Shown here: piece by piece, positions 26,014 to 33,538 of the stretch
Position numbering within the stretch: the stretch's first letter is position 1
How the letters are laid out: each line of letters starts with the position of its first letter
Source: Flavobacteriales bacterium
Lineage (GTDB): Bacteria; Bacteroidota; Bacteroidia; Flavobacteriales; PHOS-HE28
NCBI GenBank assembly: GCA_008016945.1
Contig: SSGN01000081.1
Location: forward strand, 1 to 34,907
Length of the DNA: 34,907 nt
Direction: 5' to 3'
The notes under the pieces: generated by a model
What the model was told of the DNA's origin: nothing
Database searches by the model: none
What the model saw: only the letters and a program-made list of their open reading frames with translations
Program-made: the position numbers and the translations under genes

Positions 26014-26790
26014 GTGCGCCACGTTCACATCACCCGCTACATCATGCCTCTCCGCGAAGGAGGCTCCCTGCCCGGCCTGGCCGATGCGGACGATGGCTTC
26101 AAGTACCTGGTGAAGTTCCGTGGCAACGGGCACGGCCCGAAGGCCCTGATCGCCGAGTTGATCGGGGGCGAACTGGCACGCACACTCGGACTCCGCGTTC
26201 CGGAGATCGTCTTCGCCGAACTGGATGCCGACCTCGGACGCACCGAGGGCGATGAGGAGATACAGGACCTGCTGCAGGCCAGCACCGGCCGGAATGTGGC
26301 CCTTCACTTCCTACCCGGTGCCATCACCTACGACCCCTCGGTCACCGCAGTGGATCCGCTGGAAGCCTCGCTCGTGGTCTGGCTGGACAGCCTGCTCACA
26401 AACATCGACCGTACGGTGCGCAACACCAACATGCTCATGTGGCGCAAAGAGCTCTGGCTCATCGACCATGGCTCCTGCCTCTACTTCCACCATGCCTGGG
26501 ACAACTGGGAGCACCACGCCACCGGGCCGTTCCCACACGTGAAGGACCACGTGCTACTCCCCTTCGCCACACGCTTGGAAGAGGCGGCGGCACTGGCCGC
26601 TGAACGCATCACGGCGCAGCACATCGACCGGGTCGTGGACCTGCTGCCGGACGTGTGGCTCCAATGGCCGGAAACGGAGCTGGACCCGGCCGGGATCCGC
26701 AGCATCTACAAGCGTTTCCTGCACCTGCGAATGGACCGTGCACAAACCCTTAGCACCGAAGCGGAGCATGCCCGGCTTGCACGTGTATGA
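26014..26790 (+). CDS. HipA-like protein kinase family member
   Basis: This 258-aa protein is shorter than HipA (about 440 aa) but keeps the kinase core. LREGGSLPG (13-21) forms the nucleotide loop, YLVKFRGNGHGPKALIAE (31-48) supplies the Lys34 and Glu48 candidates, the catalytic loop is NIDRTVRNTNML with Asp132 and Asn137/139 (HipA has NxDRHxxN), and LIDHGS with Asp151 is the metal-binding site. The GTG at 26014 was chosen because family members start with an (x)VTxTRYxxPLREGGS-like N-terminus. It overlaps the DUF3037 gene by 23 bases, a pairing seen in other bacteria. It is not a standard hipBA module, since no helix-turn-helix HipB gene precedes it. Substrate unknown. Confidence 0.85.
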   Translation: MRHVHITRYIMPLREGGSLPGLADADDGFKYLVKFRGNGHGPKALIAELIGGELARTLGLRVPEIVFAELDADLGRTEGDEEIQDLLQASTGRNVALHFLPGAITYDPSVTAVDPLEASLVVWLDSLLTNIDRTVRNTNMLMWRKELWLIDHGSCLYFHHAWDNWEHHATGPFPHVKDHVLLPFATRLEEAAALAAERITAQHIDRVVDLLPDVWLQWPETELDPAGIRSIYKRFLHLRMDRAQTLSTEAEHARLARV

Positions 26791-27151
26791 GTATGCCGTG
26801 ATACGGGTGGTACCCGTGCTCACACGCGAAGAGTTCCTCAACGTGGGCATCATCCTCTTCTCCAAACATGCGCGCTACATCAAGGTCCGCATCGAACTGG
26901 ACCCGGAACGCGCGGCCTGTTTCCGCTGGGATGCGGACCCGGAGGACGTGCGGTCGAACCTGTGTGCCTTCGAGCGTATCGCTCATGGCGACCCCACCGG
27001 CGGGCCCATCGCCGCACTGGACATCCCCTCGCGGTTCCGCTGGCTCACCGCCGTGCGCAGCAGCGCCATCCAGACCTCCCGTCCGCATCCGGGCAAGTGC
27101 GACGACCTCGACCATACCGTGCAACGGCTCTTCGAGGAACTGATCCGGTAG
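26768..27151 (+). CDS. DUF3037 family protein
   Basis: A 127-aa cytoplasmic protein beginning MPGLHVYEYAVIRVVPVLTREEFLNVGIILF; this opening (YEYAVIRVVP ... EEFLNVGIIL) is the DUF3037 signature. Later features are DIPSRFRWLTAVRSSAIQTSRPHPG and a C-terminal helix FEELIR. Its start codon lies inside the end of the HipA-like kinase gene, which implies translational coupling and a stoichiometric or regulatory partnership. The molecular function of DUF3037 is unknown; it could be the kinase's substrate, inhibitor or adaptor. It converges on ruvB with four bases between stops. Confidence 0.87.
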   Translation: MPGLHVYEYAVIRVVPVLTREEFLNVGIILFSKHARYIKVRIELDPERAACFRWDADPEDVRSNLCAFERIAHGDPTGGPIAALDIPSRFRWLTAVRSSAIQTSRPHPGKCDDLDHTVQRLFEELIR

Positions 27152-27155
27152 CGCC

Positions 27156-28181
27156 CTACTCGAACAGGCTCCCCGGCTTCGCGTTGGGCACGCGGCCCAG
27201 GTGCTTGTAGGCGCGTTCGGTGGCCTGCCTCCCGCGCGGGGTTCGCTGCAGGTAGCCTTCCATGATCAGGAAGGGCTCATACACCTCTTCGATGGTGCCG
27301 GCCTCCTCACCCACGGCGGTGGCCACCGTGTTCAGCCCCACCGGCCCGCCGTTGAACTTGTCGATGATCGCTCCGAGGATCCTGTTGTCCATCTCATCGA
27401 GGCCATGGGCATCCACGTTGAGCGCCTTCAACGCATACTGGGCGATGGCCAGGTCGATCTCGCCGTTGCCCTGGATCTGTGCGAAATCGCGCACCCGGCG
27501 CAACAGGGCGTTGGCGATCCGCGGGGTGCCCCGGCTGCGCCGCGCGATCTCGTGCGCCGCCTCGTTCACGATGGGAACGTTAAGCAGGCGTGCACTGCGC
27601 TCAATGATGCCCTTGAGGGTGACCGCATCGTAATAGTCCAGGCGACTGTTGATGCCGAAGCGTGCCCGGAGCGGTGCCGTGAGCAGGCCACTGCGCGTGG
27701 TGGCACCGACCAGGGTGAACGGGTTGAGCGCGATCTGCACGGTGCGCGCGTTGGGACCCGCATCGATCACCAGGTCGATCCGGTAATCCTCCATGGCGCT
27801 GTACAGATACTCCTCGATCACCGGCGAGAGGCGATGGATCTCGTCGATGAACAGCACATCGTGCGCCTCCAAGTTGGTGAGCAGCCCGGCCAGGTCCGCG
27901 GGCTTGTCCAGCACCGGACCGCTGGTGATGCGGATGCCCACCCCCATCTCCTGTGCGATGATGTTGGCCAGGGTGGTCTTACCCAGCCCCGGAGGCCCGT
28001 GCAACAGCACATGGTCCAAAGCCTCGCCGCGTTGTTTGGCCGCTTGCACGAACACCTTCAGGTTGTCCGTCACGGCCTTCTGCCCGGCGAACTCCTCGAA
28101 CTGTCGCGGACGCAGCACCTGTTCCATCTCCTTGTCGGAAGAGGAACGTTGCTCGGTGCGGACATCGAAGCCTTCGGCCAT
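27156..28181 (-). CDS. ruvB: Holliday junction branch migration helicase RuvB
   Basis: This 341-aa AAA+ motor drives branch migration with RuvA. Walker A is GPPGLGKT (62-69), Walker B is LFIDEIHR (Asp113/Glu114), sensor 1 is VGATTRSG, and the TAPLRARFG segment follows. The C-terminal winged helix carries [14 protein letters not shown] and [13 protein letters not shown], both canonical. The ATG at 28181 gives the usual N-terminus; the ORF could extend to 28205 but that would include the promoter element. It is separated from ruvA by about 9 kb, whereas many bacteria have them in tandem. Confidence 0.97.
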   Translation of the reverse strand: MAEGFDVRTEQRSSSDKEMEQVLRPRQFEEFAGQKAVTDNLKVFVQAAKQRGEALDHVLLHGPPGLGKTTLANIIAQEMGVGIRITSGPVLDKPADLAGLLTNLEAHDVLFIDEIHRLSPVIEEYLYSAMEDYRIDLVIDAGPNARTVQIALNPFTLVGATTRSGLLTAPLRARFGINSRLDYYDAVTLKGIIERSARLLNVPIVNEAAHEIARRSRGTPRIANALLRRVRDFAQIQGNGEIDLAIAQYALKALNVDAHGLDEMDNRILGAIIDKFNGGPVGLNTVATAVGEEAGTIEEVYEPFLIMEGYLQRTPRGRQATERAYKHLGRVPNAKPGSLFE

Positions 28182-28186
28182 GTGCC

Positions 28187-28194
28187 CAAAGGTA
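28187..28194 (-). promoter_or_regulatory. -7 element of ruvB
   Basis: The minus strand reads TACCTTTG, an exact TAnnTTTG match, ending five bases before the ruvB ATG at 28181. Initiation would fall at or beside the start codon, so a leaderless ruvB mRNA is plausible. The nearest upstream TTG is 31 bases away, beyond normal spacing. Confidence 0.4.
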
Positions 28195-28266
28195 ACGGTG
28201 GCCATGCTCCGCCGGTACTTGGCTGCAACCCAGGCCCTCGCACGCCCGCGCGAACGCCGTCCGGGT

Positions 28267-28887
28267 TCACCCCTTCATGTCCCGATAGATGTCCTCGAAG
28301 AAGATGCGCAGCCCCAAGGTGTAGATCGGTGCGGTAAGGCGTTCATCCAGGCTGTGCCGCGTACGCATCACCAGGCGGTAACCCCAACCGGCACCAACCC
28401 CGAAATACCGCAGGAAACGATATTGGACCGTCATGCACGGTTCGTAGATGATCACCCCGGAACGGAACAAGACCTGTGTCCGGTCATCGGCATCGCGGTA
28501 CACCACCGAGGCGCGGCCCACCCCGATCTGCACCGGTATGCGCACCTCCCAGGGTCCGCGTTGGTAGAACGCGTAGTCCACATAGGCGTTCAGGTAGCCC
28601 AGTCTTAGTCGTGTATCCTTCATGCCCAGGCCATCGACCAGGCGTTCGCGTTCCACTGCGCTGAACAGGAAGCTGTACCCCGCACCATACTGGAATCGCC
28701 GCGCGTGCTCCAGCCCCAGCTTCACGCCCACCATGCGCGCGCTGTGGTTGCTCACGAACGAGCCTTTCATATCCAATCGGATGATCGGCCTTGGAGCCTC
28801 CCGGGTGAATAGTGCGATGCTATCCAACAGCTGTGTACGAGCAGGGAAGCCGACACAGAGCCCGAGCAGGAGGATGATCGTTCGCAT
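28267..28887 (-). CDS. Small outer-membrane-like protein, unknown function
   Basis: The ATG at 28887 begins a 206-aa exported protein (signal peptide [19 protein letters not shown]). The mature part alternates short amphipathic strands ([58 protein letters not shown]), as in a small eight- to ten-strand outer-membrane barrel. I cannot assign a family. It lies 122 bases after coxA on the same strand, but two strong hairpins occupy that gap, so cotranscription with the oxidase operon is uncertain. ruvB follows 85 bases downstream. Confidence 0.75.
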   Translation of the reverse strand: MRTIILLLGLCVGFPARTQLLDSIALFTREAPRPIIRLDMKGSFVSNHSARMVGVKLGLEHARRFQYGAGYSFLFSAVERERLVDGLGMKDTRLRLGYLNAYVDYAFYQRGPWEVRIPVQIGVGRASVVYRDADDRTQVLFRSGVIIYEPCMTVQYRFLRYFGVGAGWGYRLVMRTRHSLDERLTAPIYTLGLRIFFEDIYRDMKG

Positions 28888-28892
28888 GAAAC

Positions 28893-28926
28893 GCGAATGT
28901 CCGCATCCAAAGATGCGGACATTCGC
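28893..28926 (-). repeat. Perfect 15-bp inverted repeat (hairpin) before a start codon
   Basis: Arms 28893-28907 and 28912-28926 are exact reverse complements with a four-base loop (28908-28911; TTTG on the minus strand). The hairpin ends five bases before the ATG at 28887. No T tract follows on either strand, so it is not a classical terminator. It could control translation of the downstream gene, stabilise the coxA 3' end, or bind a protein as DNA. Confidence 0.75.
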
Positions 28927-28952
28927 TCGTGTTGTGGATAGATGCCGATCCA

Positions 28953-28989
28953 GCGGCGGGGTAGGTCGACCCAGTGGGGTCGACGCCGC
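28953..28989 (-). terminator. Interrupted hairpin after coxA, possible terminator
   Basis: An inner stem GTCGACCC (28965-28972) / GGGTCGAC (28977-28984) with a four-base loop is capped by an outer GCGGCG (28953-28958) / CGCCGC (28984-28989) pairing with a bulge. It starts 21 bases after the coxA stop. No U tract follows, so termination would have to be Rho-dependent or the structure may protect the 3' end. Confidence 0.4.
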
Positions 28990-29009
28990 AGAGGTCCATT
29001 GGCCTTCGG

Positions 29010-30800
29010 TCAATGTTCCTCCTCGCCTTCTTCCAGCGGGGTGATCTGACTCACCCAATCCTCGGCCTTTCCAGGCTTGCTGTAATCGTAGGGCCAGCGA
29101 TGCACCACGGGCAGCGGACCGGGCCAGTTGCCATGGATGGCTTCCACCGGCGTGGTCCATTCGAGCGTATTGCTCTTCCAGGGGTTCTGGGGAGCCTTGG
29201 GCCCGCGGTAGATGCTGTAGAAGAAGTTGTAGGTGAACACCGCTTGCGACAGACCGCCGATGATGGCGAACACGGTGACCAGCACGTTCAGGTCGATCAC
29301 CCCATCGAACATGGGGAACTCGCTGTAGCTGTAATACCGGCGCGGCGCACCGGCCAGGCCGATGAAGTGCATGGGGAAGAACACCCCGAAGGCGCACACG
29401 AAGGTGATCCAGAAGTGCAGGTAGCCCAGCTTGGTGTTCATCATGCGGCCGTACATCTTCGGGAACCAGTGGTAGATCCCCGCGAACATGCCGAAGATGG
29501 CGCTCATGCCCATCACGATGTGGAAGTGGGCGATCACGAAGTAGGTGTCGTGCACGTTGATGTCCAGTGCGCTATCGGCCAGAATGATCCCCGTGAGGCC
29601 ACCGGCGATGAAGGTGGCCACCAGGCCGATGCTGAACAACATGGCCGGGGTGAAGACGATGTTCCCGCGCCAGATGGTGGTGATGTAGTTGAACACCTTC
29701 ACCGCCGATGGAATGGCGATCAACAGGGTGGTGAACACGAACACCGAACCCAGGAAGGGATTCATGCCGGTCACGAACATGTGGTGGCCCCACACGATGA
29801 AGCTCAGGAAGGCGATGGCCATCAACGAGCCGATCATGGCCCGATAACCGAAGATCGGTTTACGGGCGTTGGTGGAGATGATCTCCGAGGTGATCCCGAA
29901 GGCAGGCAGGATCACGATGTACACCTCGGGGTGGCCCAGGAACCAGAACAGGTGCTGGAACAGGATCGGGCTGCCACCGGTCTGGTCCAACGCTTCGCCG
30001 GCGATGTAGATATCGCTGAGGTAGAACGCCGTGCCGAAGGAGCGGTCCATGATCAGTAGCAGGGCGGCGCTGAGCAGTACGGGGAAGCTTAGGATACCCA
30101 CCACGGCGGTGAGCAACAGTGCCCACACCGTGAGCGGCATGCGGGTCATCTTCATGCCCTTGGTGCGCAGGTTGAGCACGGTGGAGACGTAGTTCAGACC
30201 CGCCATCAGCTGGCTGGCGATGAACAAGGCCATGCTGATCAGCCACATGGTCATGCCCAGGCCAGAACCCGGCATGGCCTGGGGCAGGGAGCTCAGGGGC
30301 GGGTAGACCGTCCAACCGGCGCTGGCCGGACCACCCTCCACGAACAGGGAGGCGAGCATGATGATGCTGCTGATGAAGAACAGCCAGTACGAGAGCATGT
30401 TGAGGAAACCACTGGCCATGTCCCGCGCCCCGATCTGGAAGGGGATGAGCAGGTTGGCGAAGGTGCCCGAAAGACCACCGGTGAGCACGAAGAACACCAT
30501 GATGGTGCCGTGGATGGTGACCAGCGCCAGGTACATGTTGGGGTCCAAGACGCCACCGGGGGCCCACTTGTCGCCGAGCAGGAAGTTGGTGATGGCGAAG
30601 CCTTCGCCGGGCCAGGCCAGCTGCATCCGGAACAGCAAGGACATGATCACCGCCACCCAGGCCATGACGATGGCCGTGACGAGGAACTGCTTGCTGATCA
30701 TCTTGTGATCCTGCGAGAAGATGTACTTCGAGATGAAGCTCTCCTCGTGATGATGCGCCTCGTGCCCGTGGCCGGCGGCGTGTGCGGTCGTTGCACCCAT
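29010..30800 (-). CDS. coxA: Cytochrome c oxidase subunit I (A1-type haem-copper oxidase)
   Basis: This 596-aa inner-membrane catalytic subunit reduces O2 to water and pumps protons. Ligands are visible: His97 in TIHGTIMVFF and His427 for haem a, His425 for haem a3 (HDTYFVIAHFHIVMG), and His290, His339 and His340 for CuB. Tyr294 in HPEVY is the cross-linked tyrosine, Glu292 in LGHPEVY marks the A1 class, and Lys368 in AVKVFNY is the K-channel lysine. A His-rich N-terminal tail (residues 7-18) precedes the first helix, and the acidic C-terminus ends EEGEEEH. It lies 29 bases downstream of coxB as the last oxidase gene. No subunit III gene is seen in the window. Confidence 0.97.
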   Translation of the reverse strand: MGATTAHAAGHGHEAHHHEESFISKYIFSQDHKMISKQFLVTAIVMAWVAVIMSLLFRMQLAWPGEGFAITNFLLGDKWAPGGVLDPNMYLALVTIHGTIMVFFVLTGGLSGTFANLLIPFQIGARDMASGFLNMLSYWLFFISSIIMLASLFVEGGPASAGWTVYPPLSSLPQAMPGSGLGMTMWLISMALFIASQLMAGLNYVSTVLNLRTKGMKMTRMPLTVWALLLTAVVGILSFPVLLSAALLLIMDRSFGTAFYLSDIYIAGEALDQTGGSPILFQHLFWFLGHPEVYIVILPAFGITSEIISTNARKPIFGYRAMIGSLMAIAFLSFIVWGHHMFVTGMNPFLGSVFVFTTLLIAIPSAVKVFNYITTIWRGNIVFTPAMLFSIGLVATFIAGGLTGIILADSALDINVHDTYFVIAHFHIVMGMSAIFGMFAGIYHWFPKMYGRMMNTKLGYLHFWITFVCAFGVFFPMHFIGLAGAPRRYYSYSEFPMFDGVIDLNVLVTVFAIIGGLSQAVFTYNFFYSIYRGPKAPQNPWKSNTLEWTTPVEAIHGNWPGPLPVVHRWPYDYSKPGKAEDWVSQITPLEEGEEEH

Positions 30801-30829
30801 GGTCGTTGATCCCTATTCGATTCGTGCGT

Positions 30830-32089
30830 CTACTTTACCTGAGCTACGGTACCGGTGGCGGTGGCGGCCACGACGGTGCTATCCACCGCAGGTGCGGCGG
30901 GTGGCGCGGGGGCGGCCGGGGGCGCTTGGAACGGTTTGGTCATCGCCTCGGCATACCACGTGTCATAGGCGGCCGCATCGGTCACCACCAACGGCATCTG
31001 CATGTTATAGTGCGAGGCACCACAGATCTTGTTGCACAGCAGGATGTAATCGAAGGCTTCGTTCTTGGTCACCAGCCGCATGCTGTCGGTGGTGATGGTC
31101 GGCGTCATCTTGATCAACGTGGTCATACCCGGCACCGCGTTCATCTGCGCCCGCATGTGCGGCAGGTACACGCTATGGATCACATCCTGGCTACGGATCA
31201 TGATCTTGGCTTCCTGGTGCACCGGCAGGTGGAACTCCTTGATCACCACATCGTCGGCGCCATGCAGGTAGGTGCTGGCCACGCCCTTTTCGGCGATGTC
31301 ATGCTCCATCAAGGTGCGCAGGTTGATGATCCGCTGCTTGTGGCGCCGCAACCGCTCCACTTGTTCGGTGAGTTCGGCCTGTTTGATCTCCGAGATGATC
31401 TCGTGGGCCAGGGTGCTGTCCCCGGCAGCGATCTCCTTGTCCAACTCGGCCAGGCGTGTCGCCACCGATTCACGGGTGACGATCCCCAATGGGTTGGTGC
31501 CGTTGATCAGGCGTACGTCGGTGGCACCCATGCCTCCGTCGGCTCCGGGGTAGCGGGCCGTCCAGTCGAACTGGCGACCGTAGAGCTCCACCTGCACCGC
31601 TTCGGGCGAGGCCGGCGCGGTGATCGCCGCCCAGGTGTTCAGCCCATAGATGATGATCACGGCCAGCACCGAGGCGGGTGCCACGGTCCAAGCCAGCTCC
31701 AACTTGTTGTTGTGCGGCTGCCAGAACGCGCGGCGATCCTTGCTATAGACGTACTTGCCCGCGAACCAGAACAGCAGCACGTTGGTGATGATGAACACCG
31801 TGAACAGAATGGCCCAGTTGAAGTTCATCAGCCAGTCCGTTTCGACCCCATGCTCGCTGGCGGCCACCGGGAGCATCTTGTCGCCATAGGCCCACATCAG
31901 CCAGGCGAAGAAGCCGAAATATACCGGCAGGAACAGCCACATCATCCGGGCGTTGAAGCGGTTATCGCTATCGGAGATCTCCTCTTCGCGCTTGCCACGC
32001 AACCGTGAAGTGAGTTCGTACACGCGGGCCAGCTGTGCGATCGCAAGGACACCCAGCACCACGACGATCAGGATCAACAACTTGCTCAT
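30830..32089 (-). CDS. coxB: Cytochrome c oxidase subunit II with long insertion
   Basis: This is a 419-aa subunit II. Transmembrane segments lie at about 3-20, 50-68, 90-111 and 130-155; subunit II usually has two. The periplasmic cupredoxin domain carries the CuA centre: His305 (QDVIHSVYLPH), Cys352, Cys356, His360 and Met363 in CNKICGASHYNM. A charged helical insertion of about 75 residues (about 202-275, with RLAELDKEIAAGDS and EQVERLRRHKQRI) interrupts the domain. There is no fused cytochrome c domain, and the protein ends in a Pro/Ala-rich tail (about 388-419). It accepts electrons from alternative complex III, directly or via a cytochrome. The start at 32089 is an ATG 14 bases after the 46-aa ORF. 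Confidence 0.95.
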   Translation of the reverse strand: MSKLLILIVVVLGVLAIAQLARVYELTSRLRGKREEEISDSDNRFNARMMWLFLPVYFGFFAWLMWAYGDKMLPVAASEHGVETDWLMNFNWAILFTVFIITNVLLFWFAGKYVYSKDRRAFWQPHNNKLELAWTVAPASVLAVIIIYGLNTWAAITAPASPEAVQVELYGRQFDWTARYPGADGGMGATDVRLINGTNPLGIVTRESVATRLAELDKEIAAGDSTLAHEIISEIKQAELTEQVERLRRHKQRIINLRTLMEHDIAEKGVASTYLHGADDVVIKEFHLPVHQEAKIMIRSQDVIHSVYLPHMRAQMNAVPGMTTLIKMTPTITTDSMRLVTKNEAFDYILLCNKICGASHYNMQMPLVVTDAAAYDTWYAEAMTKPFQAPPAAPAPPAAPAVDSTVVAATATGTVAQVK

Positions 32090-32103
32090 CGTTCGTTCAG
32101 TAA

Positions 32104-32244
32104 TCAACCCTTCACAGGGCGGTCTTGTTCAATGTTGGTACGCAGTACCCGCTCGTAGCGAACCGACAACCGGCGCACTTGCCACAGCCGCGCCACGACC
32201 CAGATGGCCAGTACGGTGATCGCATGTGGGAGCAGGCTCTCCAT
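32104..32244 (-). CDS. 46-aa single-helix membrane ORF in the act-cox operon
   Basis: The ATG at 32244 lies two bases after the actF stop and the TGA at 32104-32106 lies 14 bases before the coxB ATG. The translation MESLLPHAITVLAIWVVARL (first 20 residues) gives one transmembrane helix, followed by a basic, polar tail (QVRRLSVRYERVLR) ending DRPVKG. This tight placement, the membrane character and positive residues after the helix argue for a real small subunit or assembly peptide of the alternative complex III or the oxidase. I do not recognise it as a named subunit. Confidence 0.65.
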   Translation of the reverse strand: MESLLPHAITVLAIWVVARLWQVRRLSVRYERVLRTNIEQDRPVKG

Positions 32245-32246
32245 GG

Positions 32247-33512
32247 TCAGATCTGGTGATGTACGCTTTCGTCCAAGTAGGGGTGGTTGACCACGGTGAG
32301 CGGCGCCTTGGTGAGGGCCGTGAGCACCGTGTGCATGAAGAGACCCAGGAAGGCGAGGAACATGCCCACCTCCAACAGGCCGATGCCGTGGAAGTGGTGA
32401 CCCAGGCTACCGGGCATCACCATCATGTGCACATCGAGCCAGTGACCCACGAAGATCACCGTGCCCACTCCGATCAGGAAGCGCGGGCTACGCTTGGCAT
32501 CCCGGCTCATCAGCATCACCATCGGAACTGCGAAGTTGATGAAGAAGGTGCCCCACATCAGCCCCGGATGTTCGTTGATACGCTGTTGGAAGTAGGTGAC
32601 CTCCTCGGGGATGTTGCTGTACCAGATCAGCATGAACTGGCTGAAGTACAGGTAGCTCCACAGGAAGCTGATGGCGAACACCCACTTGCCCATGTCGTGG
32701 ATATGGCTGTTGTTCACCTGGGGCAGGTAGCCCTTGCGCTTGAGGTACAGCACCAGGATCACCGCGGTGATCATCGCGCTCACCCACATGCCGCTGAAGG
32801 TGTACCATCCGAACAGGGTGCTGAACCAGTGCGTGTCGATGCTCATGATCCAGTCCCAAGCCAGGATGCTGCTGAACACCGCGAAGAACACCAGGAACAA
32901 CGCGCTACGGCGGTAGTTGAGCAACATGCGCTTGTTCAGGCTATCGCCGGCCTCCTTGTCCATCTGCAGGCTCTGGTTGCGGAACCAACGGGCGAAGAAC
33001 AGGAACGTGGCCAGGTAGGCGATGGTACGGATCCAGAAGAAGGGCTGGTTCAGGAAAGCCTTCTTCCCGGCGATCAGCACATCGTAATTCGGGTTGGCCA
33101 CCGCACCCTGCACCGCTTCATCCACATAGTGTGCATCGTGCCCCTCACCCACCATGAACTCATGGTAAAGGCTGTGATCCATCCAGTGATAGAGATGGTG
33201 CACATGCATGCTCCCCGCCGCGAACACCACGACCAAGCCGATGGCCCCGATGGGAAGGAAGCTGAAGATGCCTTCAAAGACCCGTTTCACCAACACGCTC
33301 CATGCCGTCTCCGTGGCATTCTGCAGGGCGAAGAAGAACAAAGCCCCCAGACCGATACCGAAGAAGAAGAAGCCGTTGACCAACAGGTTCGCCCAGGTGC
33401 GCTGGTGATGATCGGTATGGTCGCCCACAATGCCCACCACGGTGGCCACGACACCCAGGACGATCAATCCGATGGAGATGCTGCGCGCGCGTTTGGTAAT
33501 GCTGAAGTTCAT
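32247..33512 (-). CDS. actF: Alternative complex III subunit ActF (NrfD-like)
   Basis: This 421-aa polytopic inner-membrane protein has about ten transmembrane helices and no haem or Fe-S motif. It is the ActC-like (NrfD-fold) subunit ActF of alternative complex III, which oxidises quinol and reduces cytochrome. Features include WANLLVNGFFFFGIGLGALFF early on and SLYFSQFMLIWYSNIPEE-type sequence (here FLWSYLYFSQFMLIWYSNIP). It lies between actE and the 46-aa ORF in one operon. ATG 33512 (MNFSITKR) fits the family; the frame could extend eight residues upstream. Confidence 0.93.
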   Translation of the reverse strand: MNFSITKRARSISIGLIVLGVVATVVGIVGDHTDHHQRTWANLLVNGFFFFGIGLGALFFFALQNATETAWSVLVKRVFEGIFSFLPIGAIGLVVVFAAGSMHVHHLYHWMDHSLYHEFMVGEGHDAHYVDEAVQGAVANPNYDVLIAGKKAFLNQPFFWIRTIAYLATFLFFARWFRNQSLQMDKEAGDSLNKRMLLNYRRSALFLVFFAVFSSILAWDWIMSIDTHWFSTLFGWYTFSGMWVSAMITAVILVLYLKRKGYLPQVNNSHIHDMGKWVFAISFLWSYLYFSQFMLIWYSNIPEEVTYFQQRINEHPGLMWGTFFINFAVPMVMLMSRDAKRSPRFLIGVGTVIFVGHWLDVHMMVMPGSLGHHFHGIGLLEVGMFLAFLGLFMHTVLTALTKAPLTVVNHPYLDESVHHQI

Positions 33513-33538
33513 CGCTGCTGTTCCGTTGTCGTCCAAGT

